A stretch of 64,000 nt of DNA from Edaphochlamys debaryana (lineage: Eukaryota > Chlorophyta > Chlorophyceae > Chlamydomonadales): contig JAEHOE010000092.1 of the NCBI GenBank assembly GCA_016858145.1, positions 248,001 through 312,000 on the forward strand. Reading direction: 5' to 3'. The first letter of the stretch is position 1. The number at the start of each line of letters is the position of its first letter. Position numbers and translations under genes: made by a program. Shown piece by piece: positions 1 to 9,259 of the stretch. Under the pieces are notes generated by a model that had not been told where the DNA came from, searched no databases, and saw only the letters and a list, made by a program, of their open reading frames with translations.

Positions 1-3000
1 GCCAAAGTAGATGCGCACTCGCTCGCCCTAGTGGGGTGGGGCAGCGTGTCGGGGGGGAGGATGAGGAAAGGGACGGGAGTGAGGGAGTGTGGGTGGGAGC
101 CGGGGGGAAAACAATACGCACGCATAGGGGCGGACCGTAACTTCGGAACATAGGTTGGTGTAAGAGTGCATGGGGCTGTTTTGGGTGCGCAGGTGGGCAG
201 GTGGGCAGGAGATGGGGTTGGGGCCCGTGTGACATGTGGCTCGCTGCGGCTGTGCCGCCCCGCCCTCCGCGCCTTGGCAACTAGTTCACGTCTACCTCTT
301 CCCCTTTCGCCCCAGCCCTCCCACCTTCCCTGCCTTTGTTCCCACCCGCCGGGCGGCGCCCCCCCTTTCCCCCAACCCCGCAACCCCACCTGCTCCGCGA
401 CGAGCGGCGACCGCTCCGTGAGCGACCCCTCCGCGCCGTTGAACACCACCAGGCGGGGGGACTCGGCAAGGCCGTCGGTGTACGAGTACTCGAGCATGCC
501 CTTAGTCTGGGAGGGGTGCGGTGGGGTAGGGGGGAGGGGGGAAAGGTGTGGGGGGTAGGTAAGGGAGGGGGGAGAGGGGAGGAGGGGGGAGCCAGGAGGA
601 GGTGCGCGCATAGAGGGGAGGTGGGAAGAGGTGGATGCGCGCATGCCCTCGCTCAGGCCGGGGCGGGACAAAGGGAGAGGAATGAATCAAGGGGCATCCG
701 GTCCTCGTGCTGCACGTCTCATCAGCGCTCACCTCGCTTTCGACTCCGTAGATCTCGCTCTGCATCACGTAGAACTCCCTGGGGAGGCAGCGGGCAGGTA
801 ACACACATACATATAATTCGAACTTGACTTCACTTGACTGCTCTTCCGGTCCCCGGTCCCATGTCCCATGTCCAAGGTTCCCATGCCTGTCGTTCGCCCC
901 CTGTCCCCCCCCTCCCCCCACCTGTCCACGTGCGGCAGGCCCTCCGCGGGCTCCACCAGGACCAGGCCGTACCTGGGGGGAGCGGGTGGGGGGGTGAAGG
1001 GAGAGGTGTGCGGGAAAGGGTTAGGGATAGGGCTTAGAAGCACATGCCGTTGGCCACGTACCCAGCACCACTAGTACGGCATAGATTGCAACCAACGTAA
1101 CCGCCACACACACCCCAACCCCCAGCGCACGCACATGCCGTTGGCCATGTGGGTGGGCACGGGGGCCGCTGCGCAGTGGTAGATGAAGAGCCCGGGGTGG
1201 AGCAGGCGGAAGGTGGCCACCTGGTGGGTGGGGGCGGGGGGTGGGGGCGTGGGGGGTGGGAGGGGGCAAGGACGACCCGGGGCCGGGGTAAGCGTGGTGG
1301 CGTGGGCCGGAGCAGGCGGAAGGTGGCCACCTGGTGGGGGGGGGGGGGGGGGTGGGGGCGTGGGGGGTGGGAGGGGGCAAGGACGACCCGGGGCCGGGGT
1401 AAGCGTGGTGGCGTGGGCCGGAGCAGGCGGAAGGTGGCCACCTGGTGGGGGGGGGGGCGGGGGGGTGGGGGCGTGGGGGGGGATAGAGGGAGGAGGGCAT
1501 GGGGGAGGCGTGCACGGGGCGGGAGGAAGGTGGGCAGGCATGCAGGCTGGCCAAGCAGGACGTCGGGGATGAGGGTTGCCGATGCCTCAACAGCACCGGC
1601 ACAGTGGTTAGTATTTGCCGTGGGCGAATTGGGTCTCCAAGTAACCAACTAGAGGTTGGCAAACTAGAAGGTAGAAGAACCCCCCGTCGGGGGTCTCTGT
1701 TTATAGTGCCTAGGCTAGGATCTGTCGTCCCCCCGTCACTCCTTCCAACCCCACTCTCCGCGCTAGCTGCCACCCCCACCCCCACCATCTCGCCCTACCT
1801 TGGTCTCCCCCTCCTCCGCGAACAGCAGCGGCGCGCCGCCCCCCGGGCCCGTGACGCAGTGGAGGTCGATGTTGTGGCCCACACCGTCCCGGTCTCTGGG
1901 GTGGGGGTGGGGTGTGGTGGTGGGGGTTGGGGTTGGGGTGTAGGGAAGGAGGGGGCGTCGGGGAAGAGGAGGAGGACAGGAGGGTAGGGAGCGGGTGGGG
2001 TGCGGTCCACGGCGGTGGCGTGAAGGAATTCCGTGTTCCCCACGAGGGGCCCTCACCCGACACCACTTCTTCCCGAATTGACACACGCCCTAATCCTCTT
2101 CCCCCCCCCTCCCCTTCCTCCCCCTCCCTTTCCTCCCCCTCCCCCTTCCCCTTCCTCCCCCCTCCGACCCACCCACAGCCCCCCCCCCCCTCACCCGGCC
2201 CCCTCAGCCCCCCCCCACCCACTGGTTCACGTACTGCAGCTCCAGCACGTCCCCCACGCGGGCGCGGATCATGGGGCCAGGCACGCGGCCGTCGTACGTC
2301 CAGAACGTGTACCTGCGGGGCCGTGCGTGTGAGCGGTGTCATATCCGCTCCTCTATCCATCCCCCCTTGAGCAGGGACGTGTCAACACACAGCGAAACCG
2401 GGCGAAACCCCATGCCGCCATGCGTGGTATGGGGCAGGGGGATATGTGTGGACGGGGGCTGTCCAGTTGCGCACCCCTGCCCGCTACATGATCACTCCCC
2501 GCTCCTTCCTCTCTCCTGCCCTGTTTTGCCCTCCCTTGCTAAGCTGTGCGGCGCGCCTGCCCCCTCCGCTCAACCCCCATGCATGCTCAATTCGGCCCTA
2601 CAGCGCCATCCCTCACTTGTGCGCCTTCCATCACTTGTGCGCCTTCCATCACTTGTGCGCCTTCCATCACTTGTGCGCCTTCCATCACTTGTGCGCCTTC
2701 CATCACTTGTGCGCCTTCCATCACTTGTGCCGGGCGCCTCAAAGCCCCAGGCATGCCACACCGGCCCTGCACCTCCCTCCCTCCCTCCCTCCCTCCCTCG
2801 TGCAGTGCGCCTACCTCAACCCCACGCTCAAACCTGCCCTGCCCCTCCCTTCCAACATGCCTTTCCCCCCTCACTTGTGCAGCTGGCTGCAGGGGAGGTC
2901 CTCGGTGGTGGTCGTGAGCTGAGCCACCAGGTGGGCGGGGTGGCGGCGGTTGGTGGGCGGGGGTACGGCGGGCGCGAAGCTCTTGCCGGCGGGCAGCACG

Positions 3001-4164
3001 GGCAGGCCTGGGCGGGCGGGCGGGCGGGCGTGGGGTGGATGGGGTGGATGGGGTGGGGGCGAGGGCGGGCGGCCGTGACGGAGACGGAGACCCTATAGCG
3101 TACAGACACCCCCACCCCCAGCCCCCGCACTCATCCAACTGTGCGAGCCCTGCCAGCTCTTTCTGCCGCGCCCACGGTTTCCTGCTGGCTTCAAGCTGTG
3201 AAAGCTACAAAGCAGCCTCGCATCATTCGCACGCCCGCCGGCCGCCCACCAAAGTCGTCTTCCTTCTTGTTGGGGTCCCGGGAGTAGGGGTGCGGGCGGT
3301 GGGAGTGGCGGGGCATCCACAGAGAAAGCCTGCAGGGGGGACACGGCGAAGGTAAGGCCAACCTGAGCTATCCCGACGGTCCAGGCAGTGCTCTACCGTC
3401 TGAAAGGCGTGCGTACACACCAAGACACGCGCGCTCCTCCATTGGCCCCTTGCCGTGCTCGGCGCTCCGCCCTCCCCTCCCCACCTGCCCCAGCCGTGCT
3501 CGGTGGGTCCCTTGTCCACCTCCTCCCCCACGCCCTCGCCCACGATCTCCTCGAGCCGCTCCTCCTGCCCACCGCCGCCGCCGCCGCGGCCTGCCTCCGC
3601 CGCCTTTGGCGTCTTGGCAGGTCCCGGGGCCCCGGCGGGCACCGACGCCGCCGCCGCGGGGCCCTGCGGCGGCGCCGCCGAGGCAGTCGACGCCAGGGTG
3701 GCCCAGGCGCCGCCGCAGCCCGCGGCGACGGCGGCCATGCCCAGGAGCGCCCTCACGCCGCGGCGGCCTCCGTCGCCGCCGCCGCGGGCTCCTCCGCCAG
3801 CGCCGGGGCTGCTGCTTGCACCGCCGCTGCCGGTAGAAGTGCTGAAGCTGGAGGCGGGGGCGCAGAAGCTGCCCGCACGACTCGCGGTGACGCGGACTCC
3901 ATCGCACCGCACCGCACCGCCAAGCAGGCCGCGACTAACGCCGGTCGCTACCGGAGAGCGCACACCAGCAGCGGTGCTTAGCTGGTGCGTAAGAGCTGTC
4001 GCGGCGCCGCGAGGCCCGGTGAGGGGGATGGCGCATGCCCGCGACGCGGTCGCGGTTCCGAGCAGGCGTCCGCTGGGTGCCGCAGCGGCCGCTAGCACGG
4101 TCGTGCTCGCAGCGAGTACAAGCCGCAGGGCGGCTTCGCCGCGAGCAGCGGTCGCAGCTGACAT
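1..4164 (-). CDS. NIRK: Copper-containing nitrite reductase (NirK), organelle-targeted, 3' end beyond window
   Basis: Reduces nitrite to nitric oxide using type 1 and type 2 copper. Ten exons join in phase on the minus strand: 3485-4164, 3250-3329, 2875-3007, 2223-2312, 1799-1895, 1135-1220, 922-972, 733-778, 390-506 and 1-27. They give about 469 residues before the window edge. Cupredoxin landmarks appear in family order: YDGRVPGPMIRARVGD, then GHNIDLHCVTGPGGG (type 1 His, the catalytic Asp, type 2 His), then HPGLFIYHCA (type 2 His, type 1 Cys), then PTHMANGM (type 1 His and Met), then [23 protein letters not shown], then VVFNG and GERVRIYFG opening the second cupredoxin domain. Every visible copper ligand is kept. 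The first exon (about 226 residues, start at 4164) is Ala/Arg/Ser-rich without acidic residues at its N terminus, as in mitochondrial or plastid presequences, and is longer than in bacterial enzymes. The second-domain His is beyond the window. Confidence 0.9.
1201..1500. repeat. About 110-bp tandem repeat in a NirK intron that copies the exon acceptor
   Basis: Copies begin near 1201, 1311 and 1422. Each starts (read on the minus strand) with the acceptor CACCAG and the first ~25 bases of the NirK exon that encodes VATFRLL, then runs into a GC-rich spacer. Only the copy at 1201-1220 continues into the full exon, which ends at 1135. A separate copy of the exon's donor end (ACATGCCGTTGGCCA on the plus strand) lies near 1040. 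G-runs of 13 or more interrupt the units. Confidence 0.85.
2614..2730. repeat. 18-bp minisatellite, 6.5 copies, in a NirK intron
   Basis: The plus-strand unit is CACTTGTGCGCCTTCCAT, repeated without change at 2614, 2632, 2650, 2668, 2686 and 2704 with a partial copy at 2722. On the minus strand each unit contains CACAAGTGA, matching the real splice donor of the upstream exon (CACAA then GTGAGG at 2875/2874). The repeat therefore sits just downstream of the true donor as a ladder of donor-like sites. Confidence 0.95.
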
Positions 4165-5238
4165 TCGTCTCGTGTCGGAAATTTACACCGAGCAGTTTCC
4201 GCGCATCGAGCCTGTACTCTGTGACCTGCACGTATGCGGGCTTTTCAGCCGTCCAAATATTGGACGTGACCCTCGAGACAAAGTTAAGTCCCTCAGGAGG
4301 CCCCTCCTGAGGCCCCGCTCTGCTGATGCGGTCATCCACGTGGCCTTGTTTTGGCGCCGGAACATAATGGCGGTTTCGGGGTACGCAAGTCGTGAGTTCG
4401 ATAGTCGGCCCTGCAACCGCTTTCGGCCTCGCCTCGGCCACTCTAGTGCAAGTCTGGTGCAAGCTGTCGCTCTCGATGTCCCGCGCTGGGTATGCGAAGG
4501 GCTTCGGTTCCCGTCGCGAGACCAAAACGGCGAGGACGACAAGGTGTCAGCTGCTGGTTACTCCGGAGCCTCGAAGCTTGGTGGGCAAAGGGGCGCGCGT
4601 GCAGCCATGCAGAGTGCAGAGCGCGAGGGACGTGCGGTGAGGTGCTCCAGCGATGCGCGAAGCGATGCTTTGACGGTGCTGCAGCTTGCCGGGGGCCGAC
4701 GGGGGCCGAGCGCCCTATGCCAGCCAAACTGGGGGTCACCCCCTATAGTCAGCGACAACGACCCCGTCAACGAGGCACAGTAGTCAACAAGATAGTCAGA
4801 TCGGTGTCAAGGAGTAGTCAGGTCGACGTCAAGGAGGCGTCAGCTTTCCAACAATCGTTACAACCTGACGACCGATCGTGGGTAACGACCCACCGCGGTT
4901 AACGACCCACCACGGTTAACGACCCTCGTCCGCGCCAACGACCGTAGTCCCGTCCCGGCCCCGTCCCGGCCCCGTCCCGGTCCCGTCCCAGCCCCGTCCC
5001 GGCCCCGTCCCGGTCCCGTCCCGGCCCTGTCCCGGCCCCGTCCCGGCCCCGTCCCGGCCCCGTCCCGTCCCGGCCCCGTCCCGGCCCCGCCCCGTCCCGG
5101 CCCGGCCCCGTCCCGGCCCCGTCCCGGCCCCGTCCCGGCCCCGTCCCGGCCCCGTCCCGCTCTGTTAGCCCCCCGCGGCGCACTCGCCCCCCCCCACCCC
5201 CACCGGCCCTGAGACCCTGCACCTAAACCCCTCGCCAC
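4165..5238. other. Spacer between NirK and the 667-codon gene; presumptive NirK promoter side and 3' UTR of the next gene
   Basis: I see no convincing gene. The part next to 4164 should hold the NirK promoter and 5' UTR. The far part should hold the 3' UTR of the gene ending at 5239; a minus-strand TGTAA lies at 4858-4862, about 380 bases downstream of that stop. Clustered TAACGACC/GTCAACGA motifs occur at about 4760-4940 and recur near 11630-11655. Confidence 0.5.
4941..5160. repeat. GC-rich minisatellite (CCCGTCCCGGC family, about 11 bp)
   Basis: Roughly twenty degenerate copies of an 11-base unit, with 5- or 6-base shortened units in places. It lies between the NirK 5' side and the 3' side of the next gene, probably inside that gene's 3' UTR. 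Confidence 0.9.
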
Positions 5239-6335
5239 TTAGGCACCGGCGCCGCGGCGCTCCGAGTGCTGTCGCTTTGGCAGCGACTGTTGCTGGAGGC
5301 CCGCCTGCTGGCTTGCCTTCCGCCTCCGGCTTCCTTGCTCCCGCTCCTCGTCCGCCAGCTCCCGCACCCGCTGCTCCCGCTGCTCCGCCAGCGCCCGCGC
5401 CCGCTCCTGCTCCCGCCGCGCCCGGTCGTGTTCCAGGTCGGCCACAAGGGCGCCGGCGGGGTTAACATCGGCGCCGCCGCCGGGGCCGCCGTCGCCAGGG
5501 ACCCCGCCGCCGCCGTTGAAGCCGGCGCCGCCGTTGAAGCCGGCGCCGCCGCCGCCGTTGAAGCCGGCGCCGCCGCCGCCGTTGAACCCGGCGCCGCCGC
5601 CGTTGCCGTTGAAGCCGGCGCCGCCGTTGCCGTTGAAGCCGGCGCCGCCGTCGAAGCCGGCGCCGCCGTCGAAGCCGGCGCTGCCGTCGCCGTTCAAGCC
5701 GCCGCCGCCGGTGACGCCGCCGGCGGCGGCGTTGTCATCACCGGCGGCGACATCACCGCCAGCAGCTGCACCATTGCTTCCATCCGCTGCGCCGGGCTGA
5801 CCAGCCGGGGCCCGGCCGAGCGCCGTGGGCTCCGGGGTGCCGACGATTGGAGCAGCGCGGAGGTATCCGAGGGGCTGGCCGCCGTTGCCGCCAGCGGCGT
5901 CACGTGCGGCGCCGCCAGCGGTCGGGTGTGGTGCCGCCAGCGGTGTGGCGCCACCGGTCCCGCCATCGGCGGCGCCAACGGCGGCAGCGCCGTTCCCATC
6001 GGCAGCGCCGGGCCGACCAGGCGGGGCCCCGCCGAGGGCTGTGAGCGGCGGGGTGCCGAGGGGCTGCTGGCCCTGCTGCAGCAGCTCGTTCTGCTCACGC
6101 GCGGCCGCTTTCAGGCTGGTGGCGGTCTTGTTCTTGAAGACCTCTGTCATCTTCTTGTACACGTAAGCGGAGTTCTTCTCGTACGCGTCCTCCATCTCCT
6201 GCTCCGTCATCTCGTCGTCCACCTTGACGGGAACGATGATCTGCCGAAGGCCATAGGTGTACTTCCACTCCTTGACTGCGCGGGATCGGGTAGGATGAAA
6301 GGATTAGTAGCCAAACTTCCGCAGGACCCCGCAGG

Positions 6336-6370
<35 letters not shown>

Positions 6371-7901
6371 AGCAAACGCCCCTGTCATGCAACCAACCCC
6401 AGCACCCACGAGCACCCATCCACCCACCGCTTTGGTAGTTCTTCATGGAGAACTTGATGCCCTGGAGGACCTGGCCCCACACCGCCTCGCTGGCCTTGTG
6501 CTGGCGGTCCATCGCCAGGAGCATGTCCCCCACGCCATTCTTTGTTCGCACAGCTAGGTCAATGTAGTCCCGCACCCAGCCCTGGACCAGCTGCGTGCAG
6601 TTGACGCCCTGGGCGTACACAATGCCGCCCTGGGCGTCCTGCACTTTCCTCACGTCGTTCCACTTGATCCCCGCGGCGGACAGCCTGCACAGCAGGGGCG
6701 AAGGGTGTCAATACAGAAGTAGCAGAGCAGCGAGTTGCGAAGCAAAACCAGCCAAGCATGCCCGAGCAGTAAGGCGGCAACTCCCGGCCAACCCGGACAC
6801 CGGTGTCCCGGAGTCATTCCCGTAGGACACCGTGTCGGCACGAGGTCTGTTGACTTACGGAGGCCAGGGTGCACAGCAGGGGCCCATCACCAGCGTAAGA
6901 CCACTAAATCGCCATGTCATGGTACCCCTGACATTACCCCTGTCGTCAACCCTCGATAGGCCACTCACACGAGAGAGTTCGCCTGGTTAAGCCAGGCCTG
7001 CACCGGGTTGCCCGGGCAGTCGCGTGTCGACCTGACCGGGATCCACACTGCCACGAGGTCGGTTTTCGCCACAATGTCCGGCGCCAGCTTCTTGGCCGCG
7101 GCGAGGTTCTTAACGTGGGCGTCCTCGTTCGCAGCCGACGTTGCCTTCTTCTTGCCGCCCTTCTTGGGCGCCGCCGCCCTGCCGAGGGTGGGAGGCGCGG
7201 GGCGGGGGAGGGTAGTTGTTGCGGGGTTGCGCACCCTTCCGCACTGTTCCAACGCCATCGAGTGAAGACCTACACAAGCTTCCCCCCCAGCTGCGCGTAA
7301 ATGTCAGAACAAGGAATCCCCTATCACGCGCTAGAATGGACATCTGATTTTATCGCATTCCGGTCAAATTTTCGTGTAAGCTGACCGAGACACATGGCCA
7401 CAGTTCCTGCACCCACCGTTCCGCCTCCTCGAAGGCGTCTCGCATGGCGTCAACGACCTCCTCGGCGGACATCTCGCCCATGCCCCCCTGCAGCAGCACC
7501 GTCCGCACGCCCAGGCGCTTGTTCTCCACCCAGTACTTGCAGAGCATGTCGCAGAAGTAAGTGTACGTCATGCGCCTCCGAGAGAGGTAGAGGTCGAGGT
7601 CTCCAATCGCGCGGGCGCTCAAGAGCGAGGCCACCAGCACCGGCACCGGATCTGTCTGCTCGAACTCTACGAAGCTCCCTGGGCCAATGCCGTGGCTGTT
7701 ACGTCCGCTGCGTGGCTGAGATGGCTGGCCTAGGCCCTGGTCAAACGAAGGGTGTAGCACCCCGTTCGCCGAGCTCCCGGCCGAGGGCAGCCCGTAGGGC
7801 CCCGGCCAAGGCGAGCCTCCATTGAGAGACTGAGAATGCGTGTCACAGGGGCCACCGTAAGCCCCATTGTGTTGGCCCGGCGGGGGCAGAGCGTAAGACA
7901 T
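5239..7901 (-). CDS. Unrecognised four-exon gene, 667 codons, with glycine-rich repeat and basic coiled tail
   Basis: Not recognised. Exons 7402-7901, 6969-7178, 6428-6684 and 5239-6275 join in phase to 2004 bases, starting MSYALPPPGQ and ending ERRGAGA-stop. Residues 1-65 are Pro/Gly/Ser-rich. A compact-looking region of about 300 residues follows, including YFCDMLCKYWVENKRLG, a lysine patch (PKKGGKKKA) and VQGWVRDYIDLAVRTKNG. Next come Ala/Gly/Pro-rich sequence, a run of GAGFNGG-type repeats (about 5510-5710), and a charged Arg/Glu/Gln C terminus that could form a helix. The first donor (GTGGCC) is weak, so joining exon 1 to the rest is the least secure step. No signal peptide or membrane segment is seen. 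The next gene on the same strand (9260-11199) has a similar style: compact N part, low-complexity C part. Confidence 0.6.
5510..5710 (-). repeat. In-frame GAGFNGG-type coding repeat
   Basis: About ten tandem units encoding GAGFDGG, GAGFNGNG or GAGFNGGG in the unrecognised gene at 5239-7901. All length changes are multiples of three, consistent with selection on the reading frame. Confidence 0.85.
6341..6368. repeat. Poly-C tract in an intron
   Basis: An uninterrupted C run of about 27 bases lies between the third and fourth exons of the gene at 5239-7901. The run length may be an assembly estimate. Confidence 0.8.
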
Positions 7902-7951
7902 TCTCAGAGAGCGACATTCCCAGACCCCGCCCTTCTACCTCACCCCTTCCA

Positions 7952-8366
7952 GGCAGGCACAACGGGCTTCAGGCCACCGGAGGGACTCCCGTCCGGCAGA
8001 GTCGCGCACACGGCTGCCTTTGACGTCTTCAGCATGGGGCGCCTCCTCCTCTGCATCCTCGCCGACTGGGCCGATGAGACCACGCTGGGCCGTGTGTGTT
8101 CCGGGCTGCGGAGCAAGACACCAGCCACGCAGGTGGCCGCGCGGGGCGAGGTGTGGGAGCGTGTTCGTTCCCTCTTCAACCCGGCACCAACGGAGAATGA
8201 AACGAACAAGCTGCTCGACATTGTGTCCGTCGCCACGCAGCCAAACTGCCTCCACAGGCTCCCAAGCGGGGTGCTGGAGGCCGAGGCGGTGTCCCGCATG
8301 GGCGACGAAGTCTGCGCCATCATGGGGCTGGAGGGTTACGTGGCCAACCTGCCGCACCCGTGGTAG
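7952..8366 (+). pseudogene. Protein kinase C-lobe fragment, 5' truncated
   Basis: The frame opens after a good acceptor (CCCCTTCCAG at about 7951) and ends at TAG 8364-8366. GTTGFRPPEGLPSG matches the kinase activation-segment end (GTxxYxAPE), and AFDVFSMGRLLL matches the DxWSxG helix. The following ~90 residues (RSLFNPAPTENETNKLLDIV) fit a divergent C-lobe. The N-lobe, HRD and DFG motifs are absent. Upstream sequence on this strand is occupied within 50 bases by the oppositely oriented gene starting at 7901. I read this as the surviving last exon of a kinase or pseudokinase, not a working enzyme. Confidence 0.6.
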
Positions 8367-9259
8367 ACCTACGGAGCACGGTGGCGGGAGCAGAGAGGCG
8401 GAGGGGGGGTGAGGAGGGGCGAGAGCTAGGGCGCGGCAGGCGTCTGGGCCAGGGCGGGGGCTGGAGTAGAGCTGAGGGATGCTCTTGGTTGGATAGCGAC
8501 TAGGAACAGCGGGGAGTGACCCGGGAGTCGTGAGGCGGCGCGCATGGGGGCCAGGGTGGGGGCTGGGGCAGCGGGGGCTGGAGTAGAGCTGAGGGATGCT
8601 CTTGGTTGGATAGCGACTAGGAAATCCGGGGAGTTACCCGGGAGTCGTGAGGCGGCGCGCAACGGGGCCAGGGCGGGGGATGCGCTTGGTTAGATAGGTA
8701 GCGTGAAGGACACGCGGGGCGAGACCGTGGTCTCGTGCGGCAACACGCATTGGGGTCGGGGTAGAGGCCGGAGTAGGTCTGCAGTGGAGTTAAGAGTGCC
8801 GTGTGAAACCCTAGGCCCCTGGGCTGAGTGATGAGCCGACCACCCCAGGCGGGAAAGTCCCTCGCCCAGCAGCCCCGCACAGCAGTCCCGCCCAGCAGCC
8901 ACGCCACAGCCAGCGCACGGGGCCCAAATCCGGGCGCCCTCAAGAGCCGGTTACGAGATACCCTCGCATTCAACATCCCAGGGCCCAGGATCCCGGATGC
9001 CCCAACTAGCATTGCCTAGCGAAAGCAATCGCCCGGCAGCCCCGCCCCCGACAGCACCGGGGAAACAGCCAGCGCGCCCTCAACTGACCCTACCCTGTCC
9101 TCCACGTCGTCCCAAACGCCTAGCAGCGCCAAGTAGTGCCTCAACCTTCCCGCCACAAGCAAGCTACCCGGACCAAGCGCTAATGGCACCACCCTGTACG
9201 TTAACAGCAAAGCGCGCTTGCTTTCCCCGATCCCCGTTCCCCCAGCTTTGTAAGCGGTA
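8367..9259. other. Non-coding spacer with a two-copy tandem repeat
   Basis: I see no gene. The interval separates the kinase fragment (plus strand) from the 3' end of the gene at 9260-11199 (minus strand). Apart from the 118-bp repeat it is unique sequence. Confidence 0.6.
8460..8695. repeat. 118-bp direct tandem repeat, two copies
   Basis: Both copies contain CTGGAGTAGAGCTGAGGGAT, then GCTCTTGGTTGGATAGCGAC, then CCCGGGAGTCGTGAGGCGGC with few mismatches. The first copy starts near 8460 and the second near 8578. A partial third (GCTTGGTTAGATAGG) follows near 8681. Confidence 0.85.

Noticed and set aside
2614..2730. CRISPR-like regular repeats
   Set aside because: Head-to-tail minisatellite without spacers, in a eukaryotic intron.
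166..3100. Many open frames of 60-275 codons on both strands
   Set aside because: Pro/Arg/Gly-rich translations of G/C-biased introns; the coherent signal here is the spliced NirK on the minus strand.
3455..4783. 442-codon open frame on the plus strand
   Set aside because: Antisense to the NirK presequence exon, low complexity, no motif; a GC-driven shadow.
5266..6438. 390-codon plus-strand frame with Ala/Val/Glu repeats
   Set aside because: Exact shadow of the GAGFNGG repeat of the minus-strand gene.
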